Shown one piece after another: positions 11,288 through 21,930 of a stretch of DNA of 60,000 bases (within the stretch, counting starts at the first letter, position 1; the number at the start of each line of letters is the position of its first letter). The notes beneath the pieces are model-generated. The model made no database searches. It saw only the letters and a program-made list of their open reading frames with translations, and was not told the DNA's origin. The position numbers were made by a program, and so were the translations under genes. The DNA lies in assembly GCF_963678635.1 (NCBI RefSeq), contig NC_087070.1, forward strand, positions 30,917,704 to 30,977,703. The letters run 5' to 3'. The stretch comes from Symsagittifera roscoffensis. Lineage: Eukaryota; Xenacoelomorpha; Acoela; Convolutidae.

Positions 11288-11297
11288 GGGCGCCAAA
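11279..11297 (-). promoter_or_regulatory. primer-binding site of the BEL element
   Basis: On the minus strand TGGCGCCCCACAAGGGAC lies 3-4 bases after the apparent LTR end (…CGCACA). It begins TGG, as expected for pairing with a tRNA 3' CCA. It resembles the lysine-tRNA primer site used by several LTR elements, with a few differences. The primer tRNA is inferred, not shown. Confidence 0.7.
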
Positions 11298-11299
11298 AA

Positions 11300-11794
11300 T
11301 GTGCGCGTCAATCTCCAAGATTATAAAAAAAACGGTTTTTAAACACTTTAATTAATGAGTATTTTCTCGGCAAAATAACTCCGGAAATTTGAAAATATAA
11401 GGATAATTTATAATGTTTAACAAGCTTTATCATCGGTAACATCGGCCACCATAAACTGCATAACTCAAAGCAAGCTGCAAAAATGGCCAGCATTTGTCCT
11501 TGAGACAAATTGCTCTTTTTAAAGGTCAGCCTTAACCAAGGCTGAACCAAATTAGAGGGCGAAAATACGGTTAAAAATGGGTTTTGGGGGGACCGAACCT
11601 GGTTACGGAGCATCCCATCAAGTTCGGTGCACATTCGAGTTCTAGAAAGGAAATGACCTAGGCGGGATTCGAACCGGCGTCGAAACCGCCGGGACGCACC
11701 ATGTATACGCTCGGCTACTGTCCCTATATGCATTTATATTTTGGTTCAGTTTTATGCATTTATACTCTCGCACATTTACATTTGCGCTGCAACA
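11300..11794 (-). repeat. 5' LTR of the BEL/Pao element
   Basis: On the minus strand it opens with TGTTGCAGCGC at 11794. It matches the 3' LTR for about 435 bp (to 11360) and then appears to run on to a CA at 11301-11300 just before the primer-binding site, giving TG…CA ends and about 495 bp. The last 60 bp have no counterpart in the other LTR. It contains the TATA-like box and the tRNA-like segment (about 11662-11728). Confidence 0.82.
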
Positions 11795-11946
11795 AGGCGC
11801 GTTATCTGGCTGTGGATCACTGGGAGATTTTAATGATTCACATTCTGTTACTTTTGACTTCAGTTTTCTGAATAAAACGTTCAGCAAGTAGAAAATTGTT
11901 TCAACTTCGAAGATCTAATTTGAGGAAAGTTTTCCATCAATCGCTC

Positions 11947-12591
11947 CAGGGGCCGATTAAGGGTGGGGAGGGGGGGGGGGCGGAAGCTCTTCCCTCAGGG
12001 ATTCGACCCCCTGCCGACCCAAAGGGTCCCCCCTTTGGTACTTTTTAAGAAATCCAATTTTAGGCCGACCGACCCTAAAGTTTTTCTGAAGGCGGCTTCG
12101 ACGCCAATATATACTAACTTCGAGGGGGAGCGCGCGCCAAAAAAAAACTCGATTTTTTTTGTCAAAATTTTCCAAAAAGGTCTCAAAAACGGCTTTTTGA
12201 CCAGTTTTTTCTAAAACTTGCCTGCGGCGCCTAAAATTAGGCCATAACAGCGTCTTTTTAGTGCTTCAGGAGAGCTCGGGGCTCTTTTTCCTTTTCCCCC
12301 CACCTGCAAATTTTTACATGTAAAATTGTTGACTACATTGTCCGATTGCTATGAAAATTTACATACAGACTAATAAGGCCACGACAAACATATTTGGTCT
12401 TCATATTTAACCTCGCGAAACCACTCGTTACACTAATATATTGAAGGTCGTGTGAGGTGGGGGGGGGGGAAGGAAAAAGAGCCGAGCTCGGAAAATCAAT
12501 TTGGTCGACTTAAAAAAAAAGGTCGACAAAGTTGTTTTCGAAAATTTTTTGAAAATCCGCCCCCCTCGAGAAAATCCTAGATCCGCCCCTG
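11947..12591. mobile_element. non-autonomous hAT-type MITE, complete
   Basis: It begins CAGGGGCCGATT and ends AGATCCGCCCCTG, forming terminal inverted repeats. It is flanked by a perfect 8-bp duplication AATCGCTC (11939-11946 and 12592-12599), the size made by hAT transposases. There is no coding capacity. A poly-G run follows the 5' end. Shared blocks such as GACCCAAAGGGT and GGCGCCAATATATA tie it to 53902-54163. A second internal inverted repeat (12271-12304 with 12456-12490) makes it longer than the other copies. Confidence 0.92.
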
Positions 12592-12727
12592 AATCGCTCC
12601 CTGAATGAAACGAATACTCCCCATAGACAATTATGAAAAACAGTAAGGTACTCAATTAGTATTAAAAAAAAATTAAGCCAAAATTTTGATTGCCAACTTT
12701 TACAGCAATTAGTCTCATTCTTGTTTG

Positions 12728-13592
12728 CGCGGGTTGACTTCCATAGACCGAAAACGCCAAGCAAACAATTCCATAAACCAAGTCTTTGAAAAAATATTTG
12801 TCATAAAAATTTCATAATTTTGCTAAAATGAAGTCCTCGAATTTTCGAAGAACTGTCTCTTGTTTTGGCATAAAATTCGATGTATCGTCATAAATAGAAA
12901 AAATTGCCAAAAAAACTGCTTATTATACAATTTCCAGAATGACTAGATTTTTTTTTGATGGCGATACTATCGAAGTTGCCCCAAAAAAGTGTTGTTTTTT
13001 TTCAATCGCAAAACAATATTTGTACTCAAACAACAAATTTCTTTTAAAAAATTTGCCTGCAAAATTAGTTTTTTATTGTGTGCATAACGTAGTCCTGGAC
13101 ACACAAAAGTTAATTTTTTCCATTTCTCAGGATAAAGTTTTCAAAACGCCCATTTATTTTGTACATCAAGTTTTGTATGCCTTGATCAATGCATGATAAT
13201 TAAAAATTCAATTTAAAAAAGTGCTTATTGAAAATTTTGCCAAAATTTAAAAGTTTGATATTTTCATTATAACATTTGTTTGAGACAAAGCTAAGACAAT
13301 TAAGGCCGTTTTCCATGGATGGTAAATGCTAGACAGTCAACTTTTGCGGAACCAAGGTTTTTGCCACTTGCGTTCGAACATAACCCAAAAGTTTTGAGAA
13401 TCTAAATTTTTTTAAAAAAAATCAACATTCTTGGTTTATGAAAAATGCTAGTCTTGAAGTTTTCATATTTAAGAACTCACTGCTCATAGAACTCTTATTC
13501 AGTTTTATGTGCTTATAGAATTGATGAAAATTTTGTGACTAACGTTTTCCATAAATGAAAATTGTATTATTAGCATTTTCGGCCAACCCGGG
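12728..13592. mobile_element. CCCGGGTTGACC-family TIR element, copy A
   Basis: It starts CGCGGGTTGACTTCCATA and ends GGCCAACCCGGG. It aligns with copy B (31303-32260) throughout: shared landmarks are GTGTGCATAACGTAGTCC and GCCTTGATCAATGC. It has no coding capacity. Subterminal motifs of the type CATACAATTTCCA occur in both directions. The type of transposase that moves it cannot be told. Confidence 0.85.
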
Positions 13593-14591
13593 TTATTTAG
13601 TGTTCGGAAATAGTGAAACAAGTATTTTAATTATTTCATTGTTAAAACGTAGTTGTAACTGATGGCAAGTAGCGCTGCACTGCAATGGTAAAATCAGAAC
13701 GGAAAGTTCTACCAGAACTAACATTTCAAATGCAGCAAAAATTTCAGTTTGATTGAATCAATGAACGGCGTTTGATAACTGTTTTTGCCGAAAAAAAGGA
13801 CTGGATCCAATCTTCAACGCCAACTCACCATTTTTTGAAGAAAAACTAATTTAAATAATTTAATTGTAAAATTTATAAAATTAGACATTCAGATAGAACA
13901 AGGATAACCGGTTGCTGTGCAAAAAACACAGAATGGTCCTAGTCTCTAAAAAATAAAAAATAATAATTCAAACCAGTGCGATTTGTTCTAATTGGTGTGA
14001 TAAAAAAGATTTGAACACAAAAAAAACTAAGAATATTTGACATTCATAGTAAGCTAGGCCAATTGGAAAAAAAATATATTTTTAAAATGCTGAAAGTTTT
14101 CCCTGAATTTTTGAAGTTTTTGATTCCGAGAATGGCACTAAAAACTTCTAATGTAAGCCGGCACGATCAGTTATTAGTTCGAAATTAGACCAAAAACCAA
14201 AACTTCAAACGGTGTTTCTCGACATTTTTTCATTTCGTTCAAATCACGACTGAAAAGGATTTAAAATGATATATCACTCGAACCATTCTGATGCGATTTA
14301 GCGGTAGCTGATTCAGCGTGAAAACAAAAAATACCAAAACACATCCGAATACAAAATTCCTCTACATTTTTCCAAAGGTCGGAACAATAACCTTGAACAC
14401 AAGTTAGAGCCAGCATCCAACATCCAACCAAAAAGTACAAGCAGAGCATGTTCGGACATCTATTATTCAGAAACGTGGTAAAAAGCGATAACATTCCTAT
14501 TTTAAAAATCTGTCGGGTAATTGAACGGTAAAGATTACTACGTAAATAACAATAGTTAAAGGGCAAGTAAATGCAGTAGAAATGCACTTAC
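13593..14591. other. non-coding stretch, probable intron of the PDZ gene
   Basis: AT-rich sequence with no exon-like block on either strand. The next exon of the minus-strand PDZ gene, which must begin in phase 2, is not found here or before the BEL element, so it probably lies left of the window. Confidence 0.5.
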
Positions 14592-14667
14592 GTGTCTACG
14601 GGACTGTTCTGTCTGGTGTAGGTCACAGTGATGGGTCTGCACTTAAGAGTATCTTCATTGAATCCAC
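14592..14667 (-). CDS. PDZ-scaffold (GRIP-like) exon 5: middle of PDZ2
   Basis: A 76-bp exon has an acceptor …TTGTGACAG before 14667 and a donor GTAAGT at 14591-14586. It enters in phase 1 and leaves in phase 2. It reads GGFNEDTLKCRPITVTYT and on to SPVDT. In GRIP proteins the second PDZ domain has the same pattern, a Gly-Gly after the first strand, then an acidic residue, RP, and a hydrophobic strand. It joins the upstream exon (16077) in frame with no stop. PDZ2 is incomplete here. Confidence 0.75.
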
Positions 14668-16076
14668 CTGTCACAAGATAGGGCATAAAATATTACTAAT
14701 ATACAGGGTGTTTTCATTAGATAAAGTAAAATGAAATGATCCACGTATTTTAAAAACGAGCAAACAGGCTTAAGTGTAAGCACAGAAAAAAGATATTTGT
14801 CAAAGTTGATATTTGTTTTAACCCCAAGCAGTACCAGATCAGGTCAATGTGAAAAGCCCCAAAAAATCTTTTGCCTTTTTTAATGTTGTAATTTATTTTA
14901 GTGTCCAAAAAATGAATATCAGATCGTGAAATAATAGCAGAGCGAAAAAATATTTCAGCATCCGTTAACATTCACTGGCAAAAAGAGTCAAATTTTGTTG
15001 GGGCTATTTTGGGTAACAAAAAACATGGAAGCGAATAAGGCTTTGAGCTTTCAGCTGCGTTCAGTTTTTTTTAATTGGGTCCACTGATAAGGGATAAATA
15101 CACGTTCAACCCGCTTTGCGAATAAATTCAGTTACCATATTTTGTAAGCTCTTGGATCTTGAGGAAATGATTGCTGTTTCAGTATTTCCTGTTCATTTAT
15201 TGAACAATCAGAGGAAATTACGACAATAAAACCGACAATAGAATCAGACGTACTTACCGCGTTTAAAGTAAGATTTATTGATATTGTTTGATTAGATTTC
15301 ATTCATATCCTAAGCGATGCAGGTTGTAAAAATATTCCTTAAAGCACGCACATCTGAAAAATGCCCCGTTTTTTCCCTATTTCCGGGAGATTTCTTTCAA
15401 GCTAGTTCAATGCCGTAGTTATAAACGTTTGCTTTGTTATTTATCGCTTGTGGATAAATCTTCTAAATCTAATCGCTAAAGCCACACCTTCCTTTATTCA
15501 GCCACATATCAAAAACATTGAATACGGCTCTTTTTTGAAATTAGGTATAATCAAAAAATAGGTTTTCGATTTTTCCAAGTTGATATTGGTATCAAGCAAA
15601 AACACTCAAATTTTCATTTAACTTCTTAAGGTTGCGAAAGTTTTGTACTGAGCCAAAAAATTTGATGGGTAAATCATAATCGATGAGTCTCAAGGTTCTG
15701 AAAAACGATTAATTAAGCGTTTCTCCAAATTTGGCTCAATGCTCCATTTTTGAAATCGTAACTTTGCACTTCTTGTATCTTTTGAACTTTTAACTCGAAG
15801 ACACATAAGAAAGAAACGTTCGTAGAACATTTCCCAGTTAACGGTCACTTTAGTATATGGTGACTGTTAGGTGAGGGTTGGTTTAGGGTAAAAGGGCATA
15901 GGTGAAGAAGGAAGTACCTTGATGGAATGCTATTAATCTTCAAATATCAACACCCATGTGATCTCAAAAGTTCTTATACGCAACTTTCTTTACAGGTTAC
16001 ATGACAAACTATTTCGTCCTAACGAAGAAGTATTTTGTTTTCTGACCGATTTAAAGTTTTTCTAAGATAAACTCAC
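14668..16076 (-). other. intron of the PDZ gene
   Basis: The intron has donor GTGAGT at 16076-16071 and acceptor AG at 14669-14668. No repeat family or second gene is recognised in it; it is AT-rich, with a single TACAGGGTG motif near 14702. Confidence 0.65.
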
Positions 16077-16307
16077 CCCGAACTACAATTCCATATCCGA
16101 ACTTGTCTCGCTCCAGCAATAACTCCACACTCTTCACCCTAACACTGCAGTTGTTGCTGCTGATGCTGTTTTTGTTGTCGTTGTTGTTGACCTTATTCGG
16201 CAGCTTAGAAGGCACGTGGTACTTCACTTCCATTTCCAGCTTCTGTTCACACTTCCTCACGTATTCGTTCAGCTCGTCACACGATTGGAACACTTCTGAC
16301 TTTTGTC
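16077..16307 (-). CDS. PDZ-scaffold (GRIP-like) exon 4: end of PDZ1, linker, start of PDZ2
   Basis: This 231-bp exon has a pyrimidine-rich acceptor (TTTTTCCTTCAAAG) and donor GTGAGT, and is phase 1 at both ends. It completes PDZ1 with the last helix and strand (SCDELNEYVRKCEQKLEMEV, about 20 residues). A short Asn/Ser-rich linker follows. PDZ2 then opens with SVELLLERDKFGYGIVVRG, whose GYGI is the carboxylate-binding GLGF-type loop. The order of a PDZ ending in LEVEY-like sequence, a short linker and then a VEL…FGF-type PDZ is that of GRIP PDZ1-PDZ2. A later acceptor-like CAG (before 16378) gives the wrong phase and is not preferred. Confidence 0.8.
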
Positions 16308-17287
16308 CTTTGAAGGAAAAATTTGCAAGAATCATTGTTGGTTTTGAAAACAATTTGGTGATGATTATCGATAACACCTGAGTTTTTGAAATAATTGGGT
16401 CCAAAATTCCCGTGTTTGTGAACTAAAAGTCGCCCACAAATTGTAAACAGTCGACTGGAAGTTCGAAAAAGCTGTCAATTTGATCGAATGATTATAACTT
16501 TAGACCAGGTTTGGCTTCAACTCGAAAAAATCCAACTGTGTTTGTTTCAAAACAGAAACTCAAATGGCGGTCAGATATAATTGCCGTCTAGATTTTGATG
16601 GCAGATTTGTGAAGTTTTGACACATTATGGCTCTTATTGATACAATTCGCCTGGAATGTTTTTGAACATGTTTGTACTGAATTTGACGGAATTCTACTGG
16701 AAACAACTGGTTTAAACAAAGGTATTCGTAAGTATCTTCAAATGAATAATCATAGAAAAATGGCAAATTATAGTTTTCTAAGCATTTAATTAGTTATTTT
16801 TAAAAAAATGAAAATGTGCTTCTTAGAACAGGAACAAAAATTGCCGGATAACGAGAAAATATTATAAAATGTTCACGGCGTTCTCAATTGACCTCGAAAT
16901 GCAGTATGACCCCGTATGAAGACATCAATAGCATACTTTTTTGCTAAATGTTTCCTCGAAAAAACAGCAAAAACTAGCCAATCTATGGCCAAAGAAGAAA
17001 TAACTTAGAAAATGAAGACCGAGCCAAATCATCTTTGATTCAATCATGTTGAAATCATTCAAACTGTCCCAAGCGCCATTCATCTTTATTGTCTGAAAAC
17101 ACTAAGTGATTAAAAGAAAGCATTTCGATATAAACAAATGTCCGTGCCTAGCCGAAACCATATCCTTTGACTCTACCGTAAAATCAATTGTAGGCAATTA
17201 ATTATTTATGGCATTCACAATGGCATCTTAGGTAAAATGTTGAACAAAGGATAATTGAACTTCAGAATAGGATAAATAAATGCTTAC

Positions 17288-17497
17288 CATTGATTGAAAT
17301 GAGCTGATCTCCTGGCGACAAGAGTGTCGAGTTAGACGCCACTGAGTTGTCTTCTATGCTCTTAACTCGATAAATATTCTGAGAGGAAGAGCATCCCCCT
17401 TCCGTGCTATCTGCTGTCGTGAGGTCCCCCCACTTGCTGCAATCCAGGGGGGCGGTGGCGTCAGTGTTTATTGTTTTGTGAAGAGTGTCGGGAACCG
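17288..17497 (-). CDS. PDZ-scaffold (GRIP-like) exon 3: body of PDZ1
   Basis: This 210-bp exon has acceptor …TTATGCTCAG and donor GTAAGC at 17287-17282, and is phase 1 at both ends. Its 3' half is clear PDZ core, YRVKSIEDNSVASNS then LLSPGDQLISING. This matches the PDZ pattern of a strand, a Ser/Ala turn, GDxI and the IxxNG strand. The first half adds about 35 Asp/Thr/Ser/Cys-rich residues between PDZ strands, where GRIP-type domains have a short loop. The frame could instead start at a Met at 17528, but the upstream exon joins in phase and supplies the missing first strand. Confidence 0.78.
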
Positions 17498-19429
17498 CTG
17501 AGCATAATGGTAAGTTACAATCAGTCATGTTATAATAAATGAATTAAATAACCAATAAGTCAAAAAGTGCATTTAAAAAATCATTAAAGGAAACAGTAAT
17601 TATGAATTACAGTGTGAGCATGTCACTGAGTTTTTTATCGGTAATTATTAGAGGACATTTTCTGAGCAATTTTGTCGATCATTTCTTTAAGTCAAAATTT
17701 TCTGGTTGCATTTTCAGCCGAAACCCTACAATGGCAGCATTTGAGTAACTTTTCTATGCCGCTCGCATTTGTTTTTTTGGAAAAACGTTAGTTCTGAGCA
17801 ATTTTAGACTTAAAAAAAAAACTTTAGGGTTGTAAGCGATAAATTGCTGTCGTAAACTAGTACTAAGGATAGGAACCTTCGGAATAATTCGGCAATCAGA
17901 ACTTAGGAAGAGGGATGCCGTATCCAGTCCCTTCCCCCTCCTCCCCTCTAAATCTAGACTCGCGACTTCCCAAAATGTTGACTATGCATTTGCAACTTTA
18001 CAGGAACTTCGCTTTTCAATTTAGATGAATCAAGTTAACTCATTTCAAACTTCATAAAATTCAAGTTGAGTTTTATAACACAAGCGTTTTGAGGCGAAGT
18101 ATTACAATTTTCGATCTAACTGTTGTCTAGAAAGCATGAGTGAATTTGTTGGCACATAATGAGCGTTGTTTGAAGCACCGTTTTCATGATTGAACTCATT
18201 GTCCGATGTTATGAAATTTCTATGGATAATGGGAAATTGGGCTCAGAAGAGGATCATTCATTAAATGTGTTCAGGAGGCAAGCAACTTTTTGGTCCCACT
18301 TTTTCAGATGTGAGAGCCCCTATGATTGATGAAGTTTAGCTTTGAGGACCAAATTTTTCAGTTAATATCCGGCCGTGACAACTTGTACCGAGACAGCTGA
18401 GAAAGAAGTCATAAATAATGATGGGGGCAGGCTTTCTTTCGATTGGAAGCTCGTTCATGCGCCGCGAATTACATAATAATTATACCATGCAAAAACAATA
18501 AAAAAGTCATTCCCATTGGGAAATTGCTTTGTAAGTACTCTTTTTATAAAAGCTTCGTTCTTCAGATTTCTCCCCTCTTATTGCAAAGGGGAAATCATTG
18601 CTAGGTTAGCTAATTTGCATGCTTACCCGTTTAGTTATTTGTTTAGATGAGAGTGAATTCTCTACGAGAGGTAATCGTGGGGTTATAATTCACTTTTTTG
18701 AAGTTAGCTTTGTTTCTGCGCCTATTTGCGCCGGTGACTTTTGGTCAACTTTTTTCTAAAAACTTCAGAAATATTTGTGCTCGATCTTAACTTTTTTCTT
18801 GAAGATTTATTATCTTATAGATTTCGAATTTTTCACTAGCCACATTTGAATGAAGTATTTCTGTCATCAGAAAAAGTGTTGGAGTTGGAGTTCTGAACTC
18901 AAAACTAAAAACATCTTTTTTGTGATGGTTTTTTGTAAATTTATAGCCTTTTGAAGATTGCCAATTTGGCTAAAATGAGAAATTTAACGCGCAAAAAGTT
19001 GCATGAGCAGCGATTCAATTTGAGATCAGCTATTTGAAACCAACATTACATTTCTAGACACTTAATACATCACTGTGTACTTTACATAGCGTGTGAGGAG
19101 ATTGTTATAAGAAAACCATCTCATAGTCTTATTGTTTCCAGTATTTAGTTTCATTTTTAGTTTCTTATCTTATAATTTCATTTTTGTGTTTTATCAATTA
19201 CGGCTTCTCTGAAGCAGTTTTGTTGTGTTGAAGATCAGAAAAATAGGTAGAATATTTTTGCTTGAGGTCAATTGTTGACTTTTTAACTCTGTGTTCTTGA
19301 CAAAAACTTTTATACGATTTGAAAAAAAATTGTTGTCCCGAGTTCAATCGAAACAATTTTTCCCGGTTATCAATTTTTGTAAAGTCATGAGAGTGTTGAA
19401 GTTGCTAGTCTGGCCAGTTTGGGATATAT
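17498..19429 (-). other. 5' proximal part of a large PDZ-gene intron
   Basis: No coding block is seen. An R1-like motif TTTACATAGCGTGTG occurs at 19080-19095. The rest is AT-rich sequence in the 16.4-kb intron between exons 33861-33941 and 17288-17497, which holds most repeats in the middle of the window. Confidence 0.5.
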
Positions 19430-20377
19430 TTTGCATTCGTATAACACGAGTAAAAAACAATACAAGACTGCTCGTATCAGGGCGAAGCCCTGAATGTTCC
19501 GACTGCCTTTTGAGATTTCAGGAGCAGTCTTAGGAAGAAATACAAAAACAGGATAAAAGAAATACAAAAACAGAAAATTATTTTTTTTGACCAGTTTATC
19601 GATTTTTTGAAGCAAAACTTTGTCTACATCTTCAAGAGCGGTTGAAACAATGAAAAAATTGCCCTGATAAACGGGCAATTTTTTCAGGTTTGGATTTCCT
19701 AATTTGATCAATTTTGAAACGTTTTTTTTGTTTCACGCTTTTTTCTGCCCCGTCAATTAGCAGAGTCGACTGCCTAACACTTACAATAGGAATTTTTGTC
19801 ATTTGTCAGTAATAGCAAAAAAAAAATTAAATATAAAAAATAAAATGAAAACTTTTTTTCTAAAATTTGAATTTTTTTTAGATGAAAATCATCCCTCCAT
19901 ACGCCATATAAAGTACAAAAAGATAGATTTCGCTCCTATTATTATATCAATTATGGCATATAAGCTTTCTTGAACCAATTTGGAATGATTTCTAAGGCGG
20001 ATTAAATCTCCGCTTACGCGTTAATAGCGCGAAATATATCGCGCGTTAATTGTTCCAAATTGGCCAAAATGGCAATCATTAAACCCCCATAACTTTACGA
20101 AAAGTGGTAACAGGTAAAATATCTTTTCAAACTTGAGCTCAGGACAACAATAGCTTTCGAATGATATTAAAAAAAATTCCGTCAAAAATGGCTAGTTAAA
20201 AAGTCAAAATTTGTCTGAAGAAAAAAAACCCACCCCGAGCACAAATATTCCGTTACTTTCGTATCGAAAGTCGGAACAATAAGTAAATCCAAATTAAATT
20301 TGAGCCAATAATTTGGTTTTGTTATAAGAATACGGGAGGCTTAATACATCCCTCTGTAATTTACATAGCGTGCAGAG
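19430..20377. repeat. R1 dispersed repeat, interrupted by a LINE-like fragment
   Basis: The left part (about 19470-19535) has the hairpin CAGGGCGAAGCCCTG and matches 38320-38380. The right part (about 19900-20377) has the GC-rich core GTTAATAGCGCG…CGCGCGTTAAT, the AGGACAACAATAGC block and a TTTACATAGCGTG end. Between them sits 19550-19805, which belongs to another family and has a near-identical copy at 20385-20660. Confidence 0.7.
19550..19805 (-). repeat. coding-like module M, copy 1
   Basis: About 250 bp nearly identical to 20385-20660. On the minus strand it reads in one frame, with LIKLGNPNLKKLPVYQGNFF followed by ALEDVDK. The plus-strand coordinates run from AAAAGAAATACAAAAACAG to TTTTTGTCATTTG. 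The protein is not recognised; it accompanies LINE relics here and may be part of that element. Confidence 0.6.
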
Positions 20378-20384
20378 CGATAAA

Positions 20385-20660
20385 AGAAATACAAAAACAG
20401 AAAATTATTTTTTTTTGACCAGTTTATCGATTTTTTGAAGCAAAACTTTGTCTACATCTTCAAGAGCGGTTGAAACAATGAAAAAATTGCCCTGATAAAC
20501 GGGCAATTTTTTCAGGTTTGGATTTCCTAATTTGATCAATTTTGAAACGTTTTTTTGTTTCACGCTTTTTTCTGCCCCGTCAATTAGCAGAGTCGACTGC
20601 CTAACACTTACAATAGGAATTTTTGTCATTTTTCGAAACCTCGATTTTTGATACAAAGTG
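20385..20660 (-). repeat. coding-like module M, copy 2
   Basis: The longest copy of the module. On the minus strand the frame 20656-20405 encodes 83 residues, including TKIPIVSVRQSTLLIDGAEK and LKKLPVYQGNFFIVSTALED. Diverged copies at 24420-24580 and 24640-24790 keep parts of the same protein pattern (IVSVRQ; KSRFRKMTK) despite stops and shifts, so the module was once coding. The family is unknown. Confidence 0.6.
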
Positions 20661-21066
20661 CGACAGCTAGAAAAATAAATACTAGTTTTGGCCAGTTAAA
20701 TTGCGGTTAGGTAATTAAGTGAGCTTACAAGCTACGCCGGCAAAATTACTGACCATGAACAGGTCTGATCACAGCTGTCTCAGAGTGGGAATTTATTTAG
20801 TTCTTTTTATTGGATGAAAATAAAATTTCAATGTTCAAACTTAAAATGTTTGACTGCTTAGAACTCAATTCAAAAATTGCTGTAGCCTACAAACGAAAAA
20901 AGATAATTTTACAAGAAAATTTTGAAAATAAAATTTGGATCCTACGTAATCAAATGAAAAAAAAAATCTTATTTTTTTTATATTTTCAAAAATTATAGCT
21001 GAGGGTAATGATAAACATTTTTAGGTCTATCAACAAGTGACTCATTTGAGTTGTTGTGTACCTCTA

Positions 21067-21930
21067 TCAATAATCAATCGCTATACTACGCAGCTCTAAA
21101 ACTTTGCTCAACTTTTCCAGATTGAGCTGGTCAAAGTTTAAATACGACTTTCGCATATGAGATCTTAGAACACTGTTTTTACTAGTAATTGCAAAAAGAT
21201 CTCCTAAGCGAAAAAAAAATATTTTCCAATCATTTATTTTATACAAGGAAACTTTTACAGGCTCATAAAAATTTCTTAATAGACGCTTCAATTTTTGCCA
21301 AAACTGGAGGGTGTAAAATAATTTGCACCGAATTTTTTTTAGTTGTTTCGTAATTGTTAGAGAAAGTGACTGCGTTTTTTCAGCGATAAAATTTCTGCGT
21401 TCAACAAGTATCTGAGGAATAAAGAAGCCAATTTCCGTCAATTTATAGTTTGCATGCGTAGTGACCATTGAATGGTTCCTATGGCTCAAATAAAATTCTA
21501 TTAAGTGGCCACTCGGTTCTGTTAGCCCAAAAAAGTTCTCTTTTTTGGGTTTTCTAGCGTTTTTTTTAAAAAAGTTCAATCGATCTACTGTATCAAAGAC
21601 TTTTTTAAGTCAATGAAAGTGCTTTGTGTTGACTTTGTTTAATCGTGAAAATGACGTCTTGTGTCTTTGGTAAATTCAACTTCTGCTTTAGTTTTTTCTC
21701 AAAATACCAGCAAACCAATTGGTTTTTGTTGAAAAGCTCCAATTTGTTGAACATTTAGATCATGCGTTTTAAGTCTTTCGTAGAACCTATCAATGGCATT
21801 TTTTGGTCTAAAGTTCAGGGATCTGCTTGGTTGCCTTCTGCATAAAGTGGAGTCAACTTGGTTAACTTGCGCCAGCCTGGAAAAAAGTTTTGTCAAAAAT
21901 TTTGAAACTATTTGATTTTTTTTGTACATA
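21067..21930 (-). pseudogene. LINE reverse transcriptase remnant, copy 1
   Basis: Decayed non-LTR retrotransposon RT on the minus strand. 21929-21699 has LNFRPKNAIDRFYE, like the FGFRPxxS motif. 21597-21581 encodes FDTVDR, the signature of the first catalytic Asp, just after an LKK as in the usual DLxKAFDTVD. Near 21510 is LIEFYLSHRNHSMVT, like the SYLSxR motif. Frameshifts and stops separate these blocks. The downstream frame to 21067 is open but not recognised. Second copy at 25000-26180. Confidence 0.65.

Larger units (their letters stand above)
9984..11299 (-). other. BEL/Pao 5' leader between LTR and gag
   Basis: About 1.3 kb with no recognisable coding region separates the 5' LTR from the gag start. 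It holds the primer-binding site next to the LTR, five spaced copies of a primer-site-like decamer, and a pair of diverged direct repeats near the gag end, each listed separately. Small open frames on either strand (for example 10362-10721) have no recognisable domain. Confidence 0.7.
2942..11794 (-). mobile_element. BEL/Pao LTR retrotransposon, nearly complete but disabled
   Basis: The order on the minus strand is 5' LTR (11794-11300), primer-binding site, a long leader, gag with zinc knuckles and aspartic protease, reverse transcriptase, RNase H, integrase, then 3' LTR (3373-2942). A YMDD reverse transcriptase followed directly by RNase H and an integrase with the BEL-type C-terminal domain places it in BEL/Pao, an animal-specific group. 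The LTRs differ at only a handful of sites over about 430 bp, so the insertion is fairly recent. It lies downstream of the last visible PDZ-gene exon and in the same direction, so it is probably intronic. No target duplication is seen: the 3' LTR lacks about 60 bp at its outer end, which suggests an end deletion. Confidence 0.93.

Noticed and set aside
14700-14730. mariner-type terminal repeat TACAGGGTG
   Set aside because: Only one end is present, with no partner in inverted orientation at a suitable distance.
16308-16404. exon 4 of the PDZ gene starting further upstream, at 16378 or the Met at 16404
   Set aside because: The acceptor there is in the wrong phase for exon 17288-17497, and the acceptor at 16308 restores a normal PDZ ending.
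20810-20998. small open frame in low-complexity sequence, and many like it
   Set aside because: Lys/Phe/Ile-rich translations of AT-rich DNA with no domain, conservation or splice signals.
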